A stretch of DNA of 64,000 nucleotides, from assembly GCA_019217005.1 (NCBI GenBank), contig JAHBNG010000021.1, positions 93,282 to 157,281 on the forward strand, written 5' to 3'. A program made the translations under genes and the position numbers. Below are positions 1 to 9,300 of the stretch, in pieces (positions within the stretch are counted from its first letter, which is position 1; each line of letters opens with the position of its first letter). Below the pieces are notes generated by a model that worked only from the letters and a program-made list of their open reading frames with translations, had not been told where the DNA came from and searched no databases. The DNA comes from Chloroflexi bacterium TSY (lineage in GTDB: Bacteria > Chloroflexota > Anaerolineae > Caldilineales > Caldilineaceae).

Positions 1-540
1 CCGCAACTCGTCCATGCGTATATTGAGATTACGCCATTTGATCTGATCAAGTATGAAGTTGATAAGACAACCGGTTATTTGCGTGTGGACCGTCCGCAAC
101 GTTCATCCTCCCAGCCACCTGCTCTCTACGGCTTTATTCCGCGCACATTCTGTGGACGACGCACAATGGCTTTGTCGCCCAATTCCATTCGCGGTGATGG
201 CGACCCCTTGGACATTTGTGTTGTCAGTGAGCGCCCCATTAATCGTGCGGAGGTGATTTTGACGGCGCGGGTTGTTGGTGGTTTGCAGATGGTAGACGGT
301 GGTGAGGCCGACGACAAGATCATTGCCGTTTTAGAAAACGATAATGTTTGGGGTAACGCCCAGGATTTGACTGATCTGCCTGAGATATTGGTCGAGCGAT
401 TGCGCCATTATTTCGGGACATATAAATTGGTGCCTGGAGAAGAGTCCAATATCTCGATTGATCGGGTTTATGATTGTGCCCATGCAGTAAAAGTCGTTGA
501 AGCATCATTGGCTGACTACGATGAGGAGTATGGTCAATAG
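1..540 (+). CDS. ppa: Inorganic pyrophosphatase, family I (5' end outside window)
   Basis: Soluble cytoplasmic enzyme that hydrolyses pyrophosphate to phosphate and drives biosynthetic reactions. The reading frame is open from base 1 and already carries the family I motif [15 protein letters not shown] near the left edge, so the start codon lies upstream of the window; the TTG at 79 is internal. The metal-binding signature DGDPLDICV follows at bases 199-225. About 179 residues are visible against a usual 170-200, so only a short N-terminal piece is missing. The stop (TAG at 538-540) lies 3 bases before the likely TTG start of the next gene, suggesting translational coupling. Confidence 0.93.
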   Translation, partial: PQLVHAYIEITPFDLIKYEVDKTTGYLRVDRPQRSSSQPPALYGFIPRTFCGRRTMALSPNSIRGDGDPLDICVVSERPINRAEVILTARVVGGLQMVDGGEADDKIIAVLENDNVWGNAQDLTDLPEILVERLRHYFGTYKLVPGEESNISIDRVYDCAHAVKVVEASLADYDEEYGQ

Positions 541-543
541 AAA

Positions 544-1653
544 TTGGACGCATTATTTTTCTATTTAATTTGGCTTGCCTCGTTTTACGCAGGCTGCATC
601 CTGATCTGGTTTGTTCTTTACTGTTGGCAGGGTGATAAAATTTGGTGGCTGGCGTTGCTCAATCCCGTTGCATCGCTTTTCTTCTGGCCCATGTATCCTC
701 TCTGGATCCTGGCAATCTGGTGGCAATCTTCGGAACTGCTTATGTCATTGCTCGCTCCAACGGCCATTTTTCTCTGGTTATATGGTTCTTATTTTTTGCC
801 GTTTCGTCGTTTAAATGGAGTGTTGTTTTCAAAAGACGAACCAAGAAATCAAGAAAACCAAGACAGACAGTTGACCCTCATGACTTTCAATATTTGGTGG
901 GAAAGTCGATCGCAAGAAACGGCGAGAGTCCCACTTCAGCTTCATGCAAAATCAAATTTCCCTTCACCAGATATTGTGGCACTACAAGAATTAATGCCAG
1001 AGATGTCCAAGATGATGCAGGAGGAACTTGCAGATCGATATCCATATCATTTAACAAGTGCCAATCAACATACAAATAGCGCATTCGATGAAGATCCGTA
1101 TCGACTTGGTATCTTTAGCCGCTATCCACTAACTGCCTTGGATGCTAGCCATCTTGCTGACCCAGATTTCCGTATCCAGATTGTACGCGTGCAGGGATTC
1201 GTTGAACCATTTTTGCTCTACAACATTCATCCCCGTGCGACCAATATTTTCAAATATCGAGCGTCGCTTTCACAGCGCCAACAAGACGTCCTCAACGATT
1301 TTGACCAACGTTACAATGCCATCAGGCGGATGCTGAGCGACATTCGGCAACGCGAAGAACCAGTCGTCGTCACAGGGGACTTCAATAGTACAAGCTTAAG
1401 CGATGTCTATCGGCTCATCTCCACCCAATTGCTCGACACACATCGTGTAGCGGGATGGGGAACCGGCTTTACCTTTCCCGCTCATGCTGCCGATCTGGGG
1501 AACGTTCCATTCTTTCGTCGCATTATGCGCTTGGACATGATTTTCTGCACCTATCCCTGGACCATTATCTCATCGCGTGTTGGCAACGCACACGGCGAGT
1601 CGGATCATCACCCTGTGGTTGCTGAGATTCAGTTAGGCCAACCCAACTCTTGA
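544..1653 (+). CDS. Endonuclease/exonuclease/phosphatase-fold membrane protein
   Basis: The N-terminal 90 residues contain two to three hydrophobic segments rich in Trp and Leu. They are followed by a complete EEP (exonuclease III/DNase I/sphingomyelinase-type) domain: MTFNIWWES, IVALQELMPE (catalytic Glu), the VVTGDFNST metal/phosphate motif and a terminal SDHHPVVAEI with the catalytic His. The architecture fits an anchored, outward-facing phosphodiesterase or nuclease; the substrate cannot be read from sequence. The start is uncertain. TTG at 544 sits just after the pyrophosphatase stop with GAGGAG about 16 bases upstream; ATG at 691 would remove the membrane segments and is less likely. 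Confidence 0.8.
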   Translation: MDALFFYLIWLASFYAGCILIWFVLYCWQGDKIWWLALLNPVASLFFWPMYPLWILAIWWQSSELLMSLLAPTAIFLWLYGSYFLPFRRLNGVLFSKDEPRNQENQDRQLTLMTFNIWWESRSQETARVPLQLHAKSNFPSPDIVALQELMPEMSKMMQEELADRYPYHLTSANQHTNSAFDEDPYRLGIFSRYPLTALDASHLADPDFRIQIVRVQGFVEPFLLYNIHPRATNIFKYRASLSQRQQDVLNDFDQRYNAIRRMLSDIRQREEPVVVTGDFNSTSLSDVYRLISTQLLDTHRVAGWGTGFTFPAHAADLGNVPFFRRIMRLDMIFCTYPWTIISSRVGNAHGESDHHPVVAEIQLGQPNS

Positions 1654-1757
1654 TAGAGGCTGTTCAGCAGAACAAACAGCTTGTTTGTTTGGCACCATAA
1701 GCAAATCGACAGCACCATCTGACCCATGACTGACGCTCACCCATCTGCTTTCCAATG

Positions 1758-1789
1758 AAAAAACAGGATAGATCTTTTGATCTATCCTG
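1758..1789 (-). terminator. Intrinsic terminator of ssrA
   Basis: An 11-bp perfect stem (1764-1774 with 1779-1789, loop of four) is followed on the minus strand by six T residues (A run at 1758-1763). It lies 9 bases past the mature 3' end of tmRNA, as expected for a Rho-independent terminator. Confidence 0.9.
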
Positions 1790-1798
1790 CCTTTCTAG

Positions 1799-2210
1799 TG
1801 GAGATGGCGGGAATCGAACCCGCGTCCGCAACATTTGCCCAGGGACATCTACAAGCTTAGTCGCTACTTTGTTGTTTCGCCGAGCGGCCCCCTAGCGACC
1901 GGGTTCCAGTGCATCGACTAGCCAATCATCTTAGGTAGCCATATTGGCGTCAAACTACCGCAGCCAACCAGTATATGTCGGCAACCGCCTCAGCCTGGTG
2001 GCTCCACTGAGACGGGCCGTGACTCTATTTTAAGAGTCAGAGCCTTCTAGTTCTTAAGCAGCCATTGCCATGGGGGCATTGGTGCTGAACATGTTGAAGG
2101 ACTTGCCACTTGAGTTGGCATTTAAAGGTTTTTTGCGCCATTTTAACGTAGCTAACGCACTACGGCTTGCAATCCAAGAGCTTCCTGCCCCGTCGAAACC
2201 TTTCATCCCC
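1799..2210 (-). ncRNA. ssrA: tmRNA (transfer-messenger RNA)
   Basis: Rescues stalled ribosomes with SmpB and adds a degradation tag. On the minus strand it begins GGGGATGAAAGGTTTCGACG, the near-universal tmRNA 5' end, and finishes with a tRNA-like T arm (GGTTCGATTCCCGCC) and CATCTCC, which pairs with the first seven bases; the next base (complement of 1799) is the discriminator. CCA is not encoded. The tag reading frame ends APMAMAA then TAA (stop at 2054-2056). In this frame a GCT at 2150-2152, preceded by GTTA, is the likeliest resume codon and would give an unusually long tag of about 32 residues. The tag ends in AMAA instead of the common ALAA. Confidence 0.96.
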
Positions 2211-2228
2211 TTGTTAAGTTACATGAGA

Positions 2229-2257
2229 AGTATATCACAACTATTACGGTTTGTAAA
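2229..2257 (-). promoter_or_regulatory. Housekeeping-type promoter of ssrA
   Basis: On the minus strand TTTACA (2252-2257) and TATACT (2229-2234) are separated by exactly 17 bases. TATACT ends 18 bases before the mature tmRNA 5' end, leaving a short leader for processing. Confidence 0.85.
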
Positions 2258-2264
2258 CCGTAAT
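2243..2264. promoter_or_regulatory. 10-bp palindrome overlapping the ssrA -35 box
   Basis: ATTACGGTTT and AAACCGTAAT form a perfect inverted repeat with a 2-base centre, and one arm contains the -35 hexamer. A run of seven T follows on the plus strand, so it could also act as a plus-strand terminator, although a 2-base loop would have to open the TTT/AAA pairs. Operator or terminator cannot be decided from sequence. Confidence 0.5.
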
Positions 2265-2419
2265 TTTTTTGTTGGGTGCAATTTCCTTTGGAGGCGAGTG
2301 TTCAAGACAGCATTTTTGCCAAACATGTCATGCAGCTTAGCAACGTCCATCACGGGGTGAAATTGCTTCGACGCGGAAATTGAGACAGACCGACCATTTC
2401 GTTCGAGAAAGGCCAAGAA

Positions 2420-4093
2420 TTACCATCCCAATGCACAACCGTCCTTCCGCGGATCACTTCCACCAATCAAAACGCCCGTGTCTGAGCGACGCTGGATGAT
2501 TTGACCTCCACCAAATGCACCCCGTCCGAATCCACTGGCCGGCGCCAACCGATGGCCCCGTTTTGTCAACTCCGCCATCGTCTCAAAGGACCAGCCTTCT
2601 TCAATATGCACAAGACCACCTGGCTCTTCGGCTCCAACACCCATCTGCCCCGCATCGATGCGCCAGCGAGGCACGTCCAATGCCTGCTGCGGTGCCATGC
2701 CCAGATCAACCATATTGACCAACATCTGAAAATGACCCTGCGGCTGCATATATCCACCCATCACGCCGAAACTAGCGTGTAGTTCGCCCTCTTGGATTGT
2801 CATGGCTGGAATAATTGTGTGATAAGGGCGCTTGTTCGGTTCTAGTGCATTGGGATGGTCTAGATCGAGTAAGAAACGCTGCGCTCGATTCTGCAAACTG
2901 ACGCCCGTACCAGGAACGACCAGTCCCGTACCCGTGCCCATAAAGAGACTGTTGATAAAACTGCACGCATTCCCTTCTCCATCAGCTACACTTAGATAAA
3001 CAGTATCACCACCACCAAGTGGATCTCCATACGGTACCTGTTGCGCCGCCTGCCCTGCGTCAACCCGCTGTCGCCGTCGATTTGCGTATTCGCTACTTAC
3101 CAATTCTTCCAATGGAATCGAGCGCAGCAGTGGGTCACAGACCCACTGCTGCGCATCAGCAAAGCCCAATCGCATACACTCGATCATCACATGCAATCTG
3201 TCCACCTCGCTCATCGCCGCCAAATCGTACCCTGTCGCTAAATTTGCCGCCAAGACAGTCGCCAATCCATGCCCATTGGGTGGTAGCTCATAAAGCGTTA
3301 CCCCACGATAATGAGCCGTGATGGGGTCGTCCCAAGTGCTTGTGTGGGCTGCCATATCTTCCGATGTTAACCAACCCCCATAGCGCTGTACATGCTCGCT
3401 GATTTTACCAGCAAACTCACCATCGTAAATGTATGATATTCCGTCCGCTGCAATTCCACGCATCGTCGTACCCAAAGTTGGGATTCGCATGATCTCGCCA
3501 GGCTTGGGTGCACGACCATCAATCAAGAGCTCATGTCCACTTGGCTGTTCTGGTCCATTGTCCAGATCTCCGCTTTGCCAATTAGGGTCTCGGCGCAATT
3601 TTGCCTCCTGCGAGCGCCAACCAGTAGCAATTAATTCACTCACTGGATATCCATTTTCGGCTGTCCAGATTGCCGGTTGTAACACATCAGCTAGTGTCAT
3701 CCTTCCATGTCTCTCCAGCAAATCGCTCCAACCTGCGACAGTTCCGGGTACACTGACTGTGTGACCAGTCCAGGTTGGCATACTCCTGTAGCCAAGCTGA
3801 CGAAGTTCCTCAATTGAGGAACCAGCGGCAGCCCGTCCCGAACCATTTAAAGCTGTAACCTGTTTGGTCTTGGCATCCCAATATAACGCAAAACAATCAC
3901 CACCAATGCCCGTGCTAATTGGCTCCACTACATTCAACATGGCTGCCGTTGCGATCGCTGCATCCGCGGCGTTGCCGCCTGCCTTCAAGATATCCAGACC
4001 GGCATTGGCTGCAAGTGGTTGGCTCGTGGCAACCATGCCACGGGTTCCGAGAACATTACTACGTCGAGAACGAAATACTCCATCAATTTTCAT
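2420..4093 (-). CDS. ggt: Gamma-glutamyltransferase family protein
   Basis: N-terminal-nucleophile hydrolase of 557 residues that transfers or hydrolyses gamma-glutamyl groups, as of glutathione. The family start (GMVATSQPLAANAGLDILKAGGNAADAAIA) lies near residue 20 and GIGGDCFALYWD near residue 63. The autoprocessing site is GGGDTVYLSVADGEG, whose Thr becomes the nucleophile of the small subunit; SLFMGTGTG and GVMGGYMQPQGH follow. No signal peptide is visible at this start, so it may be a cytoplasmic YwrD-like member instead of the secreted type. The length is typical. The start at 4093 keeps the conserved N-terminus with 17 residues to spare. Confidence 0.92.
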   Translation of the reverse strand: MKIDGVFRSRRSNVLGTRGMVATSQPLAANAGLDILKAGGNAADAAIATAAMLNVVEPISTGIGGDCFALYWDAKTKQVTALNGSGRAAAGSSIEELRQLGYRSMPTWTGHTVSVPGTVAGWSDLLERHGRMTLADVLQPAIWTAENGYPVSELIATGWRSQEAKLRRDPNWQSGDLDNGPEQPSGHELLIDGRAPKPGEIMRIPTLGTTMRGIAADGISYIYDGEFAGKISEHVQRYGGWLTSEDMAAHTSTWDDPITAHYRGVTLYELPPNGHGLATVLAANLATGYDLAAMSEVDRLHVMIECMRLGFADAQQWVCDPLLRSIPLEELVSSEYANRRRQRVDAGQAAQQVPYGDPLGGGDTVYLSVADGEGNACSFINSLFMGTGTGLVVPGTGVSLQNRAQRFLLDLDHPNALEPNKRPYHTIIPAMTIQEGELHASFGVMGGYMQPQGHFQMLVNMVDLGMAPQQALDVPRWRIDAGQMGVGAEEPGGLVHIEEGWSFETMAELTKRGHRLAPASGFGRGAFGGGQIIQRRSDTGVLIGGSDPRKDGCALGW

Positions 4094-4193
4094 GATTGCA
4101 TCCTTGTGTATGAAAGGGTGAAGAAGAAGAGGCGAAGGCTAAGAAATAGGCTAAGGAAGAAGAGCTGTCGCATCTTCTCTTCTTCCTCAGTCT

Positions 4194-5431
4194 TAGTGTT
4201 TTGTCAGATAAGTTATGATACAGGTTGGTCATCAGAATTGGTATCCAAAACAGGATAGAAACGCTGGAACTTCTGGCGAGCGAGAGCGGGGGTAAATTGC
4301 CATTGAATGGTAGCGGATTGTTCATTGCGCTCGTTGACAAGAGCAAGGACAACAGTCTCAAGAAGCTCTTTGGAATCAATGCGGCGATCAAGAACTTGGC
4401 GAGTGATAACCGAGAGTTCAATTTCAACCATATTAAGCCAACTCCCGTTGACGGGGGTATAAACCATCTGAAAGTGCTGAGCCAGAGCGAAAGCTTCCTC
4501 AGGCGAAAAGATGGTGTAGAAGGAACTGGGTGAATGAATGTTGAGATTATCCTGAACAATCTGTAATGAATCGGCATCAGGATTGTGTTTCGTTTTGAGA
4601 TCATGCATGAAGCGAGCATACTCTTGGCCTCTGCGCCGTTCGGTAATCTGAACAACCCGCTGTCCAGTGTGTGGCTGGTAAGCAATCAAGATGTAACAGA
4701 TGCCCTTGCGTTCATAGTGATGATCATAGCGCCATTTCTTGCCTGGTTTCATCTCAATCGGCACGATTGTATCGCCCAAGAGCTGACAAGGTTTTTCATC
4801 GTAACACCCACCAGAGAGGATTCTTGGGGTCATAGGGCTGTGCATAGAGGTCCAAGATTTGTTCCATGTGCCACAAGTATGTAGGTGTTAACTTTCCGAT
4901 ACACCACTGCACCTTCAAATGGGGTTTCAGTTCGTTTTTTTCAGAATTTCACTCACGGTTTCATGCGAAATGTCTTCCACAAACTTTAACTCAACCGCTG
5001 TGGTTGCTAGCAGCCTTAAAGTCCATCGGCTTCGCCCATCTGGTCCTTTCGTACACGCTAGTGCCGTGATTTTGGCTCTGGCTTCGTTACTAATCTCGAC
5101 TGGTCGTCCGCTTCTTGGCCTCTCTTCTAGGGCTTTGGTTAGCCCTTCCGTCACATATCTTTTGCGGATTCGCACCACCGTTGCTCGCGTCACTCCCACT
5201 CGTTCCATGATTTCTCTGTCTGTTTTTCCTCCATCTGACAAGAGCAGAATATGTGCCCTTCTTATCTTTCTTACGTTCTCTTTTCCTTTTGCCGTTATTC
5301 GCCTTAATTCATTTCTGTCTTTATCACTTAGTTTAACTTTATATACTTGCTTCATTTCTCTCTGCCTCCTCGTTTTTTTAGTCACTTTCTGGCAGAGTTT
5401 ACCGTATTATAACTTATCTGACAAAACACTA
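4194..5431 (-). mobile_element. IS630-family insertion sequence (degenerate)
   Basis: About 1.24 kb bounded by inverted repeats: TAGTGTTTTGTCAGATAAG from 4194 on the left, and the reverse complement at 5409-5431 on the right. Both ends abut TA, the target dinucleotide duplicated by the IS630/Tc1-mariner superfamily. It contains the split transposase described at 4213-5385. It lies between the ggt start and the gene at 5615 and breaks no recognisable gene. Confidence 0.85.
4213..5385 (-). pseudogene. IS630-type transposase, frame-disrupted
   Basis: The N-terminal part (5385 down to 4927, 152 aa) is a helix-turn-helix region containing VTRATVVRIRKRY and ERPRSGRP. The C-terminal part (4845 down to 4213) carries the DDE catalytic region with YDEKPCQLLGD, VQDNLNIHS and GSWLNMVEIE. 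Between them the true frame (NELKPHLK ... LDLYAQPYDPKNPLW) is reached by a -1 shift on an A7 run at 4934-4940. That shift could be programmed, as in some IS630 members. An apparent 4-base TGGG duplication near 4817-4825 then moves the catalytic Asp into a different frame, so this copy is probably inactive. Confidence 0.8.
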
Positions 5432-5436
5432 GTGCT

Positions 5437-5507
5437 TATCCGAAAAGTTCTGTGACGGTGCATTTTTACTCGAGAAGCTAGCTGGACTCACAACCACTTT
5501 TCGGATA
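5437..5507. repeat. Short inverted-repeat element
   Basis: TATCCGAAAAGT (5437-5448) recurs inverted as ACTTTTCGGATA (5496-5507), 12 bp exact, around about 47 bases of unique sequence. It adjoins the IS630 right end. It could be a tiny MITE or the ends of a lost element; no T run supports a terminator. Confidence 0.5.
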
Positions 5508-5614
5508 GGTTCTTAGCCTCAGCCTTGATCTAAGCATAGCCAAAGAGGACGAGAATGTAAAGAATTACTCTATATTTTGGATTCTCAAACTCTCTGCGGT
5601 AGACTACCTTTATT

Positions 5615-6367
5615 ATGATGTTTCTGATCGAACTTGTCGCAACATATGCTCCTTGGATTTATGCCGTCTGTGGTCTTGTTGCGTTATATCAAATGTCTAG
5701 AACCTGGCAAGTGCGTGCTGAGCGAAGACAAGCTCTTTTCTCACTCGAGCGAGACCGCGCTTCGCGGGATTTATACAACATTTTTTTTATTGCAATGAGT
5801 CTTTTGGTCGTAATGGGTATTACCTATTTTCTTAGCACCACATTGGCGACAGCGGTTGAAGCCCAAATTGTTGATGACTCTGAAACGAATCAAATATTGC
5901 CACAAGAATTGGCGACTCCGTCACCGACTCCGTTGCCGGATACGCCAACACCCACAATAACACCAACTCCACTACCGACGCGCGCACCGGTTCAAGTTGT
6001 GGAAGAATCTATGCCGCCAACTGCAACGCCGCAACCGGTGGTCTCCAATGCTGCCAGCTGTCCAGATCCCCGCGTCGCTGTTACAAGTCCTGGTCAGGGT
6101 GCGATTGTAACGGGTGTGATTAATGTGATGGGGCGAGCTGTTCATGAAAACTTCCAATATTATAAAATAGAGTATTCACCGGGAGCTGATGCTACCGAGG
6201 GATTCATCTATCTGGCTGGCGGGAATTCCCCAATTGATAACGGCTCTCTTGGTGTCCTTGATTCCAATCTATTAGCAAATGGCGTCTGGACATTGCGCGT
6301 GATCGTGGTCGACCAAACTGGTAACTTTCCGCCACCCTGTAACGCAACGATCACGGTTCAGAACTAA
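5615..6367 (+). CDS. Membrane-anchored protein with Thr/Pro-rich linker
   Basis: 250 residues. Two transmembrane helices (about 5-25 and 54-76) are followed by a linker built from TPTPT-like units (about 98-140) and a C-terminal extracytoplasmic domain of about 100 residues with two Cys (SCPDPRV and PPPCNATI) that could form a disulfide. The domain resembles a beta-sandwich (VTSPGQGAIVTGVINVMGRA, then WTLRVIVVDQTGNFPPP), a pattern seen in Chloroflexota surface proteins. The stop is 4 bases before the next ATG, so it is co-transcribed with the large protein at 6372. Function unknown. Confidence 0.8.
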   Translation: MMFLIELVATYAPWIYAVCGLVALYQMSRTWQVRAERRQALFSLERDRASRDLYNIFFIAMSLLVVMGITYFLSTTLATAVEAQIVDDSETNQILPQELATPSPTPLPDTPTPTITPTPLPTRAPVQVVEESMPPTATPQPVVSNAASCPDPRVAVTSPGQGAIVTGVINVMGRAVHENFQYYKIEYSPGADATEGFIYLAGGNSPIDNGSLGVLDSNLLANGVWTLRVIVVDQTGNFPPPCNATITVQN

Positions 6368-6371
6368 CATT

Positions 6372-9300
6372 ATGGATCAGATTGATCAGTTGCTTAAGAA
6401 TCCAAAGCGGACCGATTTCTTACTCTTAGCAGCAATTCCTGTGCTCATCGTACTCATCCTCTTTACCATATTTCGCATTGGTGTTTCCAGAGGACGTTTA
6501 ATGGCTGAGCGCGGATTTCAGACACAGCTAGCAGATTCGGCTTTTCAGGCACCGACAGCAGTTCTGGAGACACCGCCCTTGGCCGTTGTCGCGGTTGGCC
6601 CCACAGAAGAGCCCACACCAACTCACACACCTACTTTCACTCATACTCCAACCCAAACAACAACGCCCGAATCAGTGTTGGACTGGGCCGAACGCTTTCG
6701 AAAACGTGCGACTGACGGACTCAATGCACTATCGACGATGGAATTCAGCCCGACACGGGCGAAAACACTCGTGCGTCGCATTGCGCAAGATCAGTCCATG
6801 ATCTTTTTACCCGTGAGCTATTACGAATTTGAGTCGACTTCCTGGGCCATCCTCGCCATCCCGAGGACACAAGAAGATCAACCACTGCCCATTCTCTTTT
6901 GGCGCGAGGCAAACGATCGTCACCAAATTCGCAGTCAGCTGCTGCTTTCGATACTTTCGCCACTTGAACAATCGCTACAAGTTCCACTGGCGCAAACGAC
7001 CGTTCGACAACGAGGAGCCTATCCACACTTACAGCTTGGTCTGCGACAGGGGATTCTGCGGAGCGATGTTCAGGGTCGCCGACAAATTTTATTGATCGAA
7101 CAGCCCCATGCACACCCGATCCTCTCCGTTTATGTACTTGCTCAGCTACAGCCAGCAAGTGACTTTGGTGCTGTTTGGTGGAGTCTGAGCGATCCTATTT
7201 GGGCCATACCGAATCAAAATAGTCGCTATGAATTACGTGAAACTGAAGCAACAATACTGCCAAACATTGTCGTGACATCTCCGCTACAGGCAAGCAGCCA
7301 ACTGCTCAACGACCTTGCCATGTCGACCCTCTTCATTGAGCAAGCGCCCTTTGCTCAGCAACTTGTCGTGACGCATTGGCACCCGAGATTATCTCTAAAT
7401 CTCAGCCACACGTCAGGTGCTCAGATTTCTGGATATCGCCTGGCACAAAGCGAGCCACTACAAACACCTTTAACCGTTTTGACGCGCATCCTGAGTTTGC
7501 TCCAGCAGGGAGATGTAACTGGCGCAGGAAACTATACAACGCGGTTGGATCTGCTGCAGCAAGCCTTCGATCTGGAATTGAGTAAACCAGCCACATGGTT
7601 TGGGTTCTATTTGGATGAAAATGATCGGGCGCTCTTCAACGGTCAGGTAACCAATCGGCTGCGATTTTTTGATAACGCCAATCGTAGTCGAACCTTTAAT
7701 GCTGTCTTTGAACAAAATGAGATAGGGGAATATCAGCTTGTTGCATTGCAAACGCTCTTGACAACGTACAACCGGGATGACTTGATTACCCCGGCACCAC
7801 CAACAGCCACGCCGCTGGTTCTGCCAACAGTTACACCAACAGCTACACCACTCCCAACATCAACACCATCTCCAGAACCAACCATTGCCGTGGCGAACGT
7901 AGCGTCGCTTCTAACGGCAACGGTTTCTGTTCGACCAGACGTGATTGACGCATCTCGTTCCGTCACTCGAACGGTAAGCGAAATAGCACCCGATCTTTCC
8001 CTAACCTTAACGGCCATCTTTGCTGAGCTGGAGCGCGTGAATACGTCAACATTGACGCCGACTGCGACAAGCACGCCCACCTTTAGTGCGACACCTACCT
8101 TGACCAGTACGCCCACGGCGACGAGCACGCCGACAGAAACAAATACACCAACGGAGACGGATACCCCGATTCCAACAGATACCCCATCACCGACTGCAAC
8201 AAACACCCCATTTGGTCGACCTGCCGTTGTGCCACCGATTCCAGCGGAACAACCTGGGTTGGTAACAGGTAGTGTTGCCTCATCTCTCTCCAATTTGCGT
8301 GGCGGTCCAGCGACTGATTATGTGCGGGTTGCCCTGTTGGATCTGGGTGATCTCGTTGAGTATTTTGGGATCACAGAGGCTGGAGATTGGCTACTCCTGC
8401 GCGTGCGGGATCCGGAAAGCCCTACCGATGGAACTGTTGGTTGGATTGCAAGCACACTTGTTTATTGGGATAGTGATCTGAGTGTCTTGCCCCTTTATCG
8501 CGCCGACGGATCGCCCGTCATTCCTTTTACACCATCTGCAACGCAACCTCCAACTGCAACGCCATTGCCCGGGACGCCCACGGTAACGCCCACGCCGACG
8601 CCAATAGACACCCCACCTATTCGTGATTCCTTATCTGTCATCATGCCTCCACGACGTTCGGCCCCACTACCGGCTCTTGATAATCTGCTCTTGATTGTGG
8701 CCGAGGACCAGACCGGAGATACAACAAGCGATTCGATACGTGTTCAGACAACTGATGGGGAATTCTTGAACTTGAATGCACGAAATGCCCTTATTCAGAT
8801 CTGGAGTGGACTATTTGGCGACCCAGATGGAGGATGGGTCCCAGCGTCATTGGATTTGCTGTGGCCTGGTACAACGCTCTATGTCTCTGTTCCATCAGAT
8901 AGTGAAACAATAAATCGTGGCACAAATCAAGACTTGTCTATCCAACTTGACGCCAATTTGGTGCGCATTGCAGCCGCACCAGAATATGAACGAACAAAGC
9001 TTTTGTATTTCCCTAGTTTGGCGGCGGAAGCAAAAGCCGAAACCGCTATGGCTCTTTTGGGTAGTCGCACCCAACCAGGCGTCTATCTTCTTTCAACGTC
9101 TGGAACGATTCAACAAATTCTGATCGATGAACAAGAAGTTGACTGGGTGAGCGGAAATGACAATGCTGGATTGCTCTTTCGCCAAGCTGAATCATCAACG
9201 GCGCTGAACCGGTTCAGTTGGGTCCGTACAGATGGGACGGGTCTTGAAATTACGGCGCAGCCCTTCCACACGATCAGCAGTGTCACTGGTGATGCGCTGG

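Noticed and set aside
1799..2210. A tRNA gene at 1799-1835
   Set aside because: The T arm and acceptor belong to tmRNA; the matching 5' end is 400 bases away.
7733..8293. 186-aa Val/Gly-rich frame on the minus strand
   Set aside because: It is the antisense of the Thr-Pro repeat linker of the large surface protein.
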